A DNA stretch of 64,000 nt from Dryomyza anilis. Lineage: Eukaryota; Arthropoda; Insecta; Diptera; Dryomyzidae. Each line of letters opens with the position of its first letter. The stretch's first letter is position 1. The notes under the pieces are model-generated. The model searched no databases, was not told the origin of the DNA, and worked only from the letters and a program-made list of their open reading frames with translations. The stretch is taken from positions 86,742,696-86,806,695 of the forward strand of contig OX638132.1 of NCBI GenBank assembly GCA_951804985.1, written 5' to 3'. Made by a program: the position numbers and the translations under genes. Shown in pieces: positions 24,101 to 34,400 of the stretch.

Positions 24101-24610
24101 TGAAAGGTAATTAAATATCCAATAAACATTTCTCATAACATTTTGAAATTGGTTCACTGGTTTAAGAGAACTCTATAGAAGAACTCGAGAAATGTAAAAT
24201 TTTCGACCAACATTTTAATCAAAAATGCATTTAAGAAATGTCGAAAAATTGAAAATATTATTTCAAAATTATCCTGCACATTTTTAAAGAAAATTATGGA
24301 AAGACATCTATGGATACATTTTGAGAACAGAACAAATCATGTGAAAGCATTACAATTGAGGGTAAACTAAAAAAAAAAAACATTTTATTTTTATACCCTA
24401 TACCAATGGATTACAAGTTATAAAATATATGTGAGGATTTTTTAGTGCCTCTTAGTAGGCGTGAACGGAATGAATTCCATTTTTTTAAATGAATTTTTTA
24501 TATAAATTTTTGTTGAAAAAATACTTTCTTCAAGTTCTCCTATCGAGTTCTCTTAAACCAATTTTAAAATGTTCTGAGAAATATTTATTGGATATTGAAT
24601 AACCTTTCAT
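24101..24610. repeat. Long inverted repeat, arms about 80 bp
   Basis: TGAAAGGTAATTAAATATCC, AATAAACATTTCTCA and GTTTAAGAGAACTC at 24101-24175 recur inverted at 24541-24610 (GAGTTCTCTTAAACC, TGAGAAATATTTATTGGATA, AACCTTTCA). It may be a decayed foldback transposon. Confidence 0.65.
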
Positions 24611-25617
24611 TAGATATAACACTTGATCATATGAGTTATTTAGAACGCAAGATATTTACAAATATATGTGAGAACCTTTATGAAAGGTCGTACATAAAAC
24701 AAAATTAGTCTTGACTGCTATGCAGAATGGCTGTTGTGTAGTGTATTGACGTCTATGATACCCATGGCGTATGAGCATTCTTTAAATATGTTATTAATTT
24801 ATTATATTATTACTATATATATATTTATATTTTTTTGCCTTTTTTTTACTTAAAAAACAAAAGAAACATTCGTTTGGTACAAAATTAATTTTAAATCGGG
24901 ATTTTTCTTTCTCTATATATATAAAAACCCCCTCTTAACTGCCTCCGGCTTATGTGCCTTCCCCGCTACACTCATTTTCATACTTCTTTAATACATGAAC
25001 GTTTTCTCTTTAGGTGCCTTTCACAATAATTCAAAGAATTATCACACGAAATTAATTTAATTAAGATATTTTTTGTCAATCTCGCTTTTATTCAAAATGG
25101 TTTTTACTGAAAATATGTAACAGATGATATTTACACCCAAATTCTTAAGTGCATTCAAACCATAGATGCCAACCTAAAATCCCTCAAAAAAATCGCTTTT
25201 TCCCACAGCAAAAAATAAAAAATCACTAGTGAAACTTTTCAGAAATAAAATACCTCAGCAATAAAAAATTGCACATAAAATCCCTCAAGCATTAAAAATC
25301 TCACATATTGCACATATTGCAATCTGGATAAAAAGAAGGATAACGTTTTTTTTGTTTCATTATAAGTAGGATTGGGCCGTTAAATTCCCGCTAAATACAA
25401 CACTTCTTCTAACGCGACATTTGGTCTATTTAGATGAGTTACTCCGTGGTTTACTGTAGTTTCTGAAGAAAAGTATCGAATATTAAAATTTTATGAGTCA
25501 CCCGGTTGTTTTCGGAGTAGATTTACTACTATGGGAGTAGAAAGAGAACACTGTTTGTCAGTTCATTTATCAATAATTATTATTATTTGACCGAGAAAAT
25601 AAAAATATCAATTCAAA
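24611..25617. other. Intergenic DNA upstream of Ppox
   Basis: No gene. The last few hundred bases (25340-25617) presumably hold the Ppox promoter and leader, but I see no diagnostic core motif. Confidence 0.4.
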
Positions 25618-27045
25618 ATGACAACAGTGCTGGGCGGCGGCATGAGCGGGCTCTCGGCAGCCTACTACCTGCTGAAGCGTTCCGCGCAGCCGGTCACCAT
25701 CTATGAGTCATCACATCGCCTGGGAGGCTGGATAAGAACCGAACCGCATACCGATAAGAATTTCATGTTTGAGCGAGGACCACGTACCATCAGGCCAAAA
25801 GGACTGCCGGGCGCAAATACGCTGGAAATGATCGAGGAGCTGAAACTCCCCATCGATACAATTAACTCAGAACATGCTGCGGCACGCAACCGTCTGATCT
25901 ATTCCAATGGCAAATTGTGTCCGTTGCCGAATAGTTTGGGAAGCATGTTACGAACTCTGCCACCGTTCTCAAAGCCGTTGGTCAGCGCACTATTTCACGA
26001 CCTGCGCGCCGGACGAAAGCGCGCCAAATGGGGCGATGAATCAATCTACGAGTTTGCTGAGCGTCGTTTTGGACGCGAGATCGCGCAGTATGCCATTAGT
26101 CCAATGATTTGCGGTATTTGCGCAGGCGATGCCAAGGAGATCAGCGTTCGCTTTCTTATGAACGACATCTTTGAGCAGGAACAGAAATGGGGCGGCGTTG
26201 TCAAAGGACTGCTGTTTAGCAAGTTTTCAGAAAAGAAGACCAACGTGGACACGGCGCCGGGTATCTTTGCGGATCACATGCCCACACTGTTTGCGCAAGC
26301 TAAACGCGAAAAGTGGAGCATGTACCGAGTGCGTGAGGGACTCGAAGCATTGCCAAAAACATTGGGCAACTATTTGCGCGAACGCGCAGTTGATGTGCAG
26401 ACTTCATCGGAATGCAACAAGTTAACATTTCATAAAGAGGGTGCAAAAATCACCATAAAAGATCGCATTGTCGATGCAAAGCATGTAGTCAGTTCCTTGC
26501 CCAGCTACAAATTAGCGCAGTGCGTCAAGGATCAGCATCCCTCGTTGGCAGCGCAATTAATGGCCATACCGTATGTAGATGTGGCGCTTGTAAATTTGCA
26601 GTACAACTCTACGGAGCTGCTGCAGCAGCAGGCTTTTGGTTTTCTTGTGCCGCCTATTGAACGGCTGCCTATTTTAGGCATCATATTCGATAGCTGCTGC
26701 TTCGACATGCATGGCAACACAGTGCTGACGGTGATGATGGGTGGCAAATGGTTCCGCCAACACTTTGGCAGCCACCCCAGCCAAAAGGAACTGCTGGACA
26801 TTGCGCTGCAACATGTAGAGAAAATACTGCACATTCGACATGAACCCAAAATGTCCAGGGTGCATGTGTTGAACAAATGCATACCGCAGTACACGGTTGG
26901 ACATATGCAGCGCGTCGGAGACATACGCAAATACATAGAGCGCTACAACATGCCGCTGTCCCTGTGCGGTGCAGCCTACGATGGCGTCGGCATTAACGAT
27001 GTCATACTCTCGGCACGCCGTGAGGTGAACAAACTACAAGATTGA
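25618..27045 (+). CDS. Ppox: Protoporphyrinogen oxidase (EC 1.3.3.4)
   Basis: A 475-residue single-exon gene. The enzyme oxidises protoporphyrinogen IX to protoporphyrin IX, the penultimate step of haem synthesis, at the outer face of the inner mitochondrial membrane, using FAD. The N-terminus carries the dinucleotide-binding loop GGGMSGLSAAYYLLKR (about residues 6-21) followed by the flavin-contacting ESSHRLGGWIR. A second family signature, FERGPRTIRPKG, lies near residue 60. The C-terminus GAAYDGVGINDVILSARR is the usual FAD-binding tail. There is no cleavable presequence, as is normal for PPOX. Length is close to that of animal PPOX proteins (about 475-480). The start codon is the first ATG in frame and begins directly with the Rossmann strand. 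It is convergent with the BolA gene downstream, with stop codons about 170 bp apart. GC content is higher than the flanks and it is intact, so probably functional. Confidence 0.97.
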   Translation: MTTVLGGGMSGLSAAYYLLKRSAQPVTIYESSHRLGGWIRTEPHTDKNFMFERGPRTIRPKGLPGANTLEMIEELKLPIDTINSEHAAARNRLIYSNGKLCPLPNSLGSMLRTLPPFSKPLVSALFHDLRAGRKRAKWGDESIYEFAERRFGREIAQYAISPMICGICAGDAKEISVRFLMNDIFEQEQKWGGVVKGLLFSKFSEKKTNVDTAPGIFADHMPTLFAQAKREKWSMYRVREGLEALPKTLGNYLRERAVDVQTSSECNKLTFHKEGAKITIKDRIVDAKHVVSSLPSYKLAQCVKDQHPSLAAQLMAIPYVDVALVNLQYNSTELLQQQAFGFLVPPIERLPILGIIFDSCCFDMHGNTVLTVMMGGKWFRQHFGSHPSQKELLDIALQHVEKILHIRHEPKMSRVHVLNKCIPQYTVGHMQRVGDIRKYIERYNMPLSLCGAAYDGVGINDVILSARREVNKLQD

Positions 27046-27216
27046 TTTTATTTATTTTTTAATTCATTATTATTCAGTTCTATTTTATGGACTACTATTG
27101 TTGTTTTTTAAATTTACAAATGATACTTAATTCTGGTGGAGCCTGCACTGAGTGCAAACGGAGAAATATATATATAACAGCGTGCAATTTATACTATGCT
27201 TTATTTATTAGACTGT

Positions 27217-27664
27217 CTACAGTTCCTTCCATTGCTTGGGCGTATATGCATCGATGGACATGGCATGCACAAACTCTCCTTTGAGTTTCTCCAGAACATG
27301 CTTGTTGACCATGCGATGGCGCTGTAAACAGAATGTTATATAATAGATGATCATGAATAAAAGGCTCTCTATAACAAACCTTAATCAATGATAAATCGTC
27401 AAACTGCTTTGAGACGATCAACACACGAAAGTGGGACTCTGCACCTGCCGGTGAGTCGTTGACAACTTGCAGGTGGGTCGGCTCGAGCTGCTGCAGCGCT
27501 TCGGTGATGGCCTTCTGTATGGGACCCTGTGAGGCGGTTGTCATTCGCAGTAGGCTGGTCTTTAAGGTGTTTGCAGCACCTGTTTTTCAAGTTATGTTAT
27601 TTTTATTGCAAACATATTATTTAACTTAGTTACCGCAAATATTTTTGAAAACACCGGACATCAT
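27217..27664 (-). CDS. BolA1-like protein, copy A (three exons)
   Basis: Exons on the minus strand are 27664-27634, 27579-27380 and 27321-27217, all with GT-AG borders and matching phases, giving 111 residues. BolA1 proteins work with monothiol glutaredoxins in mitochondrial iron-sulphur cluster handling. The BolA fold is clear: THLQVVNDSPAGAESHFRVL, then IVSKQFDDLSLIK, the RHRMVNKHVLEKLKGEFVHA helix-strand and TPKQW. The conserved histidine is in FVHAMSI. The N-terminus MMSGVFKNICGAANTLKT is short and basic, compatible with a mitochondrial presequence. A polyadenylation signal AATAAA on the minus strand lies just past the stop (about 27200). It is paralogous to copy B at 28437-28963 with both introns at identical positions and phases. 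It ends KEL after QW, shorter than copy B. Confidence 0.93.
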
Positions 27665-27710
27665 TATAGCACGTTCATTAGATATTTTTTTCTTAAATAT
27701 TTTCTTCCGT

Positions 27711-27760
27711 TAATCAGCTGTTCGTGTAGTGATGGCTTTTTTCTGGGTACCCAAAATCAT
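27711..27760 (-). promoter_or_regulatory. Putative core promoter of BolA copy A
   Basis: A 23-bp block at 27711-27733 (minus strand: ATCACTACACGAACAGCTGAT...) is identical to 28985-29007 upstream of copy B, and similarity continues to a shared GGGTACCC. AACAGCTGAT resembles the E-box-like core promoter motif common at fly housekeeping genes. Its position, about 50 bp before the ATG, fits a transcription start region. Confidence 0.5.
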
Positions 27761-28436
27761 GTATAAATAGTATTTTTTTTGTTTATTCAGGAAACATTTT
27801 GAATAACGAATAAATTTAATTTGAATGGAAGCAATTTTTTATTTTCCTTATTCGTTAATTTTATTTAGAATAAATGTATTTTCACAAATCATATATTTTT
27901 TATAAATTTGTTTGAATAAAAATGTGTTTAATGAAATATCGAATGACGAAACAATGATTGAAAATAACTTTTTTTAATAACTAATGAACAAAATATAGTT
28001 TCAATTGTTATTCGAATAGAAATTGATTTGAATAATGCCCTACACAATCGTGAAGTGATTAAACATATCACTTACCCAGTTTAGACGGCGCTACGAAATA
28101 ATTCAAATGAAATAAACCAAAATAAATGTAAATAAACATGTTATATACGATTTTGGGTGTTTTTTTTTTTATTTTGTTTGGGTTTTATTTAATATCATAA
28201 TAAAAAAATGTATAGGGGTTATTTAATTTTCAGTTTTTTCTTGGGTTTTTTTAACTATTTAAGGGTTTTTTTTTTTTGTTGGTTTATTTCATTGGGGGTT
28301 ATTTTGATAAGTCATTTAGAGACACCCTGTTATAAATTGAAATAAAAACGTAAATATTTAAATAATGTTACCTATAATTTCTCATACTGTATTTAATTTG
28401 TTATGTTCTATTTATATTTTTTAGTTTAAAATTTAT
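27761..28436. other. AT-rich spacer between the two BolA copies
   Basis: 27761-28060 retains duplicated upstream sequence. 28100-28320 consists of GGGGTTATTT / GGGTTTTTT words of the dispersed family also seen at 17.3 and 48.8 kb. No gene. Confidence 0.5.
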
Positions 28437-28963
28437 CTACTTTCCAAAACCTCCGCGACAATTCGGACTTTGTTCCATTGAGTAGGACGGATTCCATTGT
28501 TTCGGAGTTTTTGCCTCAATGGACAGAGCATGCACAAAATCCTCCTGTAGTTTTTGCTGCACGATTTGGTTGACCATACGATGACGCTGTAATGCATTGC
28601 ATATGGAAATAACAAATCCTCAGAATTCTTTATAGAATAAAAATTACCTTAATCAGTGGCAACTCGTCAAAATTTTGTGACACGACCAGCACCTTAAAAT
28701 GTGTTTCGGCGCCTTTAGGTACATTGTGCATGTAGGATTCATTGACGACTTCCAAGTGCACTGGATCTAGTTGCTCTTTTATAGCCTCAGTTATAGCAGC
28801 CGCAATTGGCCCTGTTGCTTCTGTTGTTGTAGTTGACATTGCAAGGAAGTGTCTGTTGGCGGGTTGTGCAGCGACTATATGTGTATAAATGTTTTATTTT
28901 AATTATTCAATTGATAAAGAGTCAATTACCACGTATATTCCTTAAGACAGTAGGTAACATCAT
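28437..28963 (-). CDS. BolA1-like protein, copy B (three exons)
   Basis: Exons on the minus strand are 28963-28930, 28874-28648 and 28586-28437, in frame through GT-AG borders, giving 136 residues. It has the same role and fold as copy A: DPVHLEVVNESYMHNVPKG, AETHFKVLVVSQNFDELPL, RHRMVNQIVQQKLQEDFVHA with the conserved histidine, then SIEAKTPKQW. The insert YMHNVPKG in the first loop, which BOLA1 proteins usually have, is absent from copy A. The tail after QW is longer (NPSYSMEQSPNCRGGFGK). The N-terminus MMLPTVLRNIRG is basic and may be a mitochondrial targeting signal. Copy B looks like the more typical BOLA1. It lies 1.3 kb upstream of copy A in the same orientation. Confidence 0.94.
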
Positions 28964-28984
28964 TTGGATTGATTCTGTGTGGCG

Positions 28985-29030
28985 TAATCAGCTGTTCGTG
29001 TAGTGATTTCGTTTTTCAGGGTACCCAATA
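28985..29030 (-). promoter_or_regulatory. Putative core promoter of BolA copy B
   Basis: Contains the same 23-bp block as the copy A promoter (28985-29007), about 22 bp before the ATG, with AACAGCTGAT in the minus-strand sense, then a shared GGGTACCC at about 29019. Confidence 0.5.
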
Positions 29031-29284
29031 CTTTAGAATATACTAACGAATAAATTATTATTTCAAAATAATGAATAAATTCTTTTTTTGTTTATTCAGA
29101 ATACGTTATTTTTTAGTTTTGTATTTAAAAATTTTTAAAAACGAATAAATTAAATTTGTATGAAAACAATTTTTTATATTTCATTATTCGTATTATATTT
29201 TTGTATGTTATTTTTAATTGATTATTTTAATAATTAATTATAAACAAATTTCATTATAATATTAAGTTAATTATTGAATCAAGA

Positions 29285-29580
29285 TAGTTTACAAAGTAGC
29301 AATTTCCATCATACTAACCAGGATGATCGGCTGACCACTTGAGACTCTTAATGTGAGCGTTGTGATCTCATCATTTCCATTGAATGGTGAGCCAGCTCGT
29401 CCTTTCTGCAACAATAGATTTAAAATGTTCGCGATCTCAATGGGTAACCTTGATGTTGGGCACCACCTCGCCATGTGGATTATCAATGGCTACGCTTATG
29501 TTGTGCGAATTCTTGTACATAATCATCACGTTTTCGGCATCCAAAAATAGTTTGTAAACCGCAGTTAAGGCTGCTGCAGA
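29285..29580 (-). pseudogene. Broken fragment of branched-chain ketoacid dehydrogenase E2 (dihydrolipoamide acyltransferase)
   Basis: In one minus-strand frame, LFLDAENVMIMYKNSHNISV, then AIDNPHGEVVPNIK, reproduces the region of the E2 acyltransferase core that in animal DBT reads like NVxYKxSHNIxxAxD...VPNxK. A stop follows, then a shifted frame continues with IEIANILNLLLQKGRAGSPF, as in the next helix. Beyond that only scraps remain (TLTLRVSSGQP). Frame breaks and missing blocks show it is dead. There are no intron remnants, so it could be a processed or partial duplicate. The intact gene is not in this window. Confidence 0.7.
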
Positions 29581-30418
29581 AAATCATAGGAGCAGTTAAA
29601 CTAAATAGATGCAACCGTTAATTGATTCGTTTGTATTGAAGACATTGATTTCTGCTTCCATGACCATGACTTTGTTCCACAATTAATTATCCAGTGTCCT
29701 TTGCTAGTCCGCAATGAAGAAGAAAATTAAGAAAATATTAACTATATTTATGCTACTTATCTTTCAATGTCCTGCTGCATGTCGGCTCTCTGCGCACTGC
29801 TTAGCAATATTAAATGATTTTTGATTTCATGTTTCAAACACTCAAGCTACAACGGAGGAAAATCGGTACCGGCGAGACGGAGTATTAACGGGAAGAAAAC
29901 GGTGTAATCCGTCTTCACCGGCACGAAAACGACACCGGAGTTCAAACGTATTATTTTTGAAATACGGAAAATGCCGGCATACAAACGTAGTCGTGCGATT
30001 TATCGGCACGTTATCGTTCCGTTTTACTTCCTGCTTGGACGGATACTTGCTCAATATTCCGTTAACGTGCCGGCAATGACGGAATTGTGATTCTGTTTTG
30101 TGCCGAGTCCATAGAAATGTTTCTTGGGTAATTAAGATTTTCGATAAATACAAAAAAAAAAAATTTGGACCTTAAAGGATAACATTTCGTTGCTCAAATC
30201 ACTGAACTTCTAGGCATTAACACCCATATTTTGTAAAACGAAACAAAAAACGATTCGTAAAAAAATCAGAAATTCCAGTGACAGAATTTTTTGCATTAAA
30301 TGACATAAAAACTACAACGAAATGAGCATGTAAACAAAAGCTGTCACTGGAACATTACAATTGTATGTAAAGTACCAATTTAAATAATTCTTCTTAGTAT
30401 ATAAGAATTTAAAATAAA
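29581..30418. other. Intergenic DNA; CpG-richer island at 29.85-30.13 kb
   Basis: 29740-29830 has a short minus-strand frame (LKHEIKNHLILLSSAQRADM...) that looks coding but has no identified relative and no continuation. 29850-30130 is unusually rich in CGG/CCG for this region. 30272-30350 contains the inverted words TTCCAGTGACAG and CTGTCACTGGAA. Confidence 0.4.
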
Positions 30419-30956
30419 CCAGTTGGGAAGGTTAGATCACATGGGAAATTTTAAAGTAGGTGTAATTATGATAGTTAGGATTATCAAAATCTAAGCCGAC
30501 TATAAATACCCTACACATATGTGTGGTTACCATTCAAAGTGATATATAGGTCACCAGGGTATACGAATCCTGAAAATAACTACAAACATTCAATCGCTGA
30601 AGAATTTCCATTCATTTGATACCCATATTTACAAATGGGTAGGTGTACCGAATTTCGATTTTTTTTTTTGTGAACCACAGTCTTTTCGCCGGAAAACATT
30701 ATTATCATGTATTTGAGCATGATGTCAATATATATTTGACCACCAAAGTTTACCTAAGCACGTATACATAAAAATTGATCTTTATATATACATTTTATAT
30801 GTGGTATTTGAACATAAGTGGTCGGATCATAGGTCACCATGGACCGATCTCGCCAATTTTTTCGCACATACAGCGTAGGTATATTAGTAATCTAAGTTAT
30901 AAGTTTCATTTATCTAGCTCTTCAATTTTAAAAGTCTTAGGGATTTCAACAGACAG

Positions 30957-30991
<35 letters not shown>

Positions 30992-31155
30992 GACAGACAG
31001 ACGGACAGACAGACGGACATCGCTAAATCGACTCAGGAGGTCATGCTGATCAAGAATATATATACTTTTCCATACCGGAGATGCTTTCTTCTGGGTGTTA
31101 CAAACGGCGTACCAAACTGAATATACCCTTTCACTCTTAGTGTAGGGTATAAAAA
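30419..31155 (+). mobile_element. Dispersed repeat family E, copy 2 (empty of MITE)
   Basis: Starts AACCAGTTGGGAAGGTTAGA and ends CTTAGTGTAGGGTATAAAA, nearly identical to 9990-10886 but lacking the nested 220-bp MITE. The CAGA microsatellite inside is expanded (30950-31018). Confidence 0.85.
30950..31020. repeat. CAGA/CGGA microsatellite
   Basis: About 17 tetranucleotide units of CAGA with interspersed CGGA, inside family E. The homologous run in copy 1 (10741-10756) has only four units. Confidence 0.9.
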
Positions 31156-31443
31156 TATAACATTAGTTAAAATACAATAATACATTTTTCATCATTTATT
31201 GAAACAGCAAACTTTGATGACTTCATAAATATTTCATAAATAACTGAAAAAAAAATCTCTGCGTCATTATCTCCTCGTTCGCAAAAGAAGTTAAAAAAAT
31301 GACTTCAAAATATTCTATTATATTTTTGACTTCAATTGTCTCGAAGATTTCATATAAAATAATCGATTATAAAAATTCTCTTATAAAAAAAAGCAGTTTC
31401 AGCCGTCTTAAACGAATAAAAAACTTTGAAACAAAAATAAAAC

Positions 31444-34400
31444 TTAATAGTCAACCAATTTCTTCAGTTTTGGTGGCGCAGAAATAACAACGCGATTTCT
31501 GCTGCCGCTTGCCATTGCTGTGCTTGAGCTACTGACCACCGGCGCCGCCGTCGAACCGCGTTCATCCCTGAATCTACTTCTATCACGATCGTAATCACGA
31601 TCCCGCACTCTATTCCTATCGCGTTCTCTTTCTCGCTCCCGTTCTCTTTCTCTATCGCGCTCCCGATCCCTGTCACGCTCTCTATCACGATCGCCTTCAC
31701 GCACACGATCCCTTTCACGCAATGAATCCCTATCACGCAACGCATCCCTATCACGCAACACCAACGCATCCCTATCACGCATTCGTTCACGTTCCCTATG
31801 AGAAGAGCGGTCATTACGCGAACGTGAGCGTCGACTTCGCTCATCATAGTAGCGTGATCGCTCCGAACTGCTTTCGCGCGTGCGTCTCGTTCTCGATGGA
31901 CTACGACGTCGCCTGCGAGATGCACTGCGACGAGCACGTGATCTCGAACGTGAGCGGCGCTGTTGTGTTCTGTAGTAGGAACGACTGCGGCTACGTGAAC
32001 TTTTGCGCTCATGTTCGTAGTCACGACTGCTACTGCGTTGTTGTTGACGCTGTTGATGTTGTTGTTGTGGTTGTTGCTGTTGTTGATGATGATGTTGGTG
32101 ATGGCCAGAGACTCTAGTATTTAGCGACTTTGGGTCAATGCACGGCGTTTCCGTGACCTTGGAGCGCATTTCGCAGCTGCCCGAACGTTGTGATGATGTG
32201 GCAACAGCCTCTACAGATGCATCGCTGTCCGAACCCTTGCTGCTATTTGGCGTGCCATACTTGTGGCGCAGCTCACGTTGTCTTTAATAAACAAAAAAAA
32301 AGTTTTAAGTGAATAAAGTACAAACCAGTTAAATAATACACAACGCACCGGCGTCTCAGTTTCAAGGCCAATTCACGCATTTCATCCTCACGCTCCTGTT
32401 GCAACAGTCGTTCGCGTTCGGTTTTCTCGATTTCCGCCCTTTTGTCTGCTTTGTCTGTGTGACACAATAGAAGTAGAATAAGTGATTAATTGCGCTGTGA
32501 CTATAGGACATGATTATGCATAAATGCAAAAGGACTTGTTTTACTGTACAGGCTTACATTGCTTGTTTAGCAAGTTCTGCATCTTTCGCTTGAGGCGCTC
32601 GCGCAGATTCAGGCTCTGGCTGCTCTGGCTGCTGCCACCACCCTGTAAGTAGTCACCGCAGTGGATTAATTCGTGTGTTGCATTGCAATGCGGTTAACAA
32701 AGATTCATATTGTATGCAGCTGTAAGGTCTAAAATACGCTCGAAAAATGATTGCAGTTAATTCAGTGGTGAAACAGTCTCTTGGGTAAGTATGTGACACA
32801 ATTATTGACGAAGGTATTTATTCATTCACAACATGCTTATCTGGTTTAAATATAAATCCAGTGATTTATGCAAATCTTTTAATTCACTATTATGTAGAAT
32901 AAATAGTATTAATTTCATTGTTGAAAATATTGCATTCTGCGAATTCTATTCAATTACTTGAAAATGGAATCTTTAATTAATTTTACGATTGAATTTAATT
33001 TTTTTTAATTTCTTTGAATTTGTTTAATTATTATTTATTTCTTCAAATAACTTCATTATTTTTAAGTTCATAAATTCTGTTGATTTTATTGAATTATTGG
33101 ATTGGATTTTTTATGTTTACTTTAATGAAATGACCTCCTTATTTTGTAAAACGAAACGAAAAGTTCGTCGTTAAAAATTCCAGTGACAGCTTTTGTTACT
33201 TGAACTCTTTTTAATTCATTTAAATAATTTGAATAAATCTAAATAAAGATATGCTAATCACACTATTAAGCAGATTGAATTACCCTACAAACCATTTGAC
33301 GCTTATTTTTAAATTCGATACAAAAATGATATATTTTAGATATAAAACTGAAAGTATTTGAAATTTAATTGCGTGTTCTTTATAATTTTTTTCAAAAAAT
33401 AAAATTTTCTGAACAAATTAAATTTGTTTATCGAAAATAAATCCATTTACGATATCATCTCGTTGTCTATAATGACAAAAAAGACGATATCGTTTTAGAC
33501 AGATTCATTTTTATCAAAAACCCTTACGTTTTCGTATCATTATAGATGATCGAAAACGACAATTTGAGCCTATAAATGATATCGTTTCGATATCGTAAAA
33601 TTATCGTTTGGTTTGCTGGGTATGAATGAATTGAATTTGAATTCAACACTCTTTTGTTAAAAAAAAACACAAGAAAGCGTGTCTCCATACATTCTTCAAG
33701 AAATGTGTTAGGTGTGCATCGTCTGTCTGTCAGTCAGTCTATGTAAATGTGTCATATTGTTTGGGTCCACGATTGTTTGATTGTTGCGTTCGCTAAAATT
33801 TCGCTTATCTCCAGTAGTTTGAGGCATTCTAAGTAACTTTTATTCTTACTGACTTTGGTTTCAGAAGCAATAGATAAACTGGGATTTTGCGCCGTAGTGC
33901 TAGTAGAATATTTGCCTGTTTGGGGTGTAGCAGTTGTGGCCAACGTCAGCGCTGGCAACGGATTCGAACGCTCCGAGCTACAACGAAGTTTATTACAAAA
34001 CAAATCATCAAACAAAAATAAACCACATACGTAGTATCCACGTCCATGCGCTCTGTGTCTGTGTCATAGGTCGCATCGGTCGTTGTCGGCAGCTGTACAT
34101 CTGCCGCTTTTGTTGCTGCTGGCGCCGCATCCGATTCCGAATCGCTGGCCGAGGAAGTGTCATTGCCACGTTTACGACCATAGTAACGTTTAAGCGGCGG
34201 CGGTGGCGCTACTTGCACCGCAGGTAAAACTTCTGCGCTTACAGCAGCAGCCACTGCGACGGCTGTTGCTGGTGGAGGGGGTGGCGGCACGCTCACGTCT
34301 ATAACCATGGCGCGCAATGGCATCGGGTAGGCAACCATTGGCGCAACAGCGGCTTTTGCTGCTACAACTGGCTTTTGTGTCTCGCGTGCTTGCTTTGTAG

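Noticed and set aside
29740..29830. Coding-like minus-strand stretch LKHEIKNHLILLSSAQRADM
   Set aside because: Convincing codon pattern over about 25 residues, but no continuation in frame, no splice partner and no family I can name; left unassigned.
31464..32117. Long frames on both strands over the Clasrp last exon
   Set aside because: Shadows of the Arg/Asp repeat coding strand.
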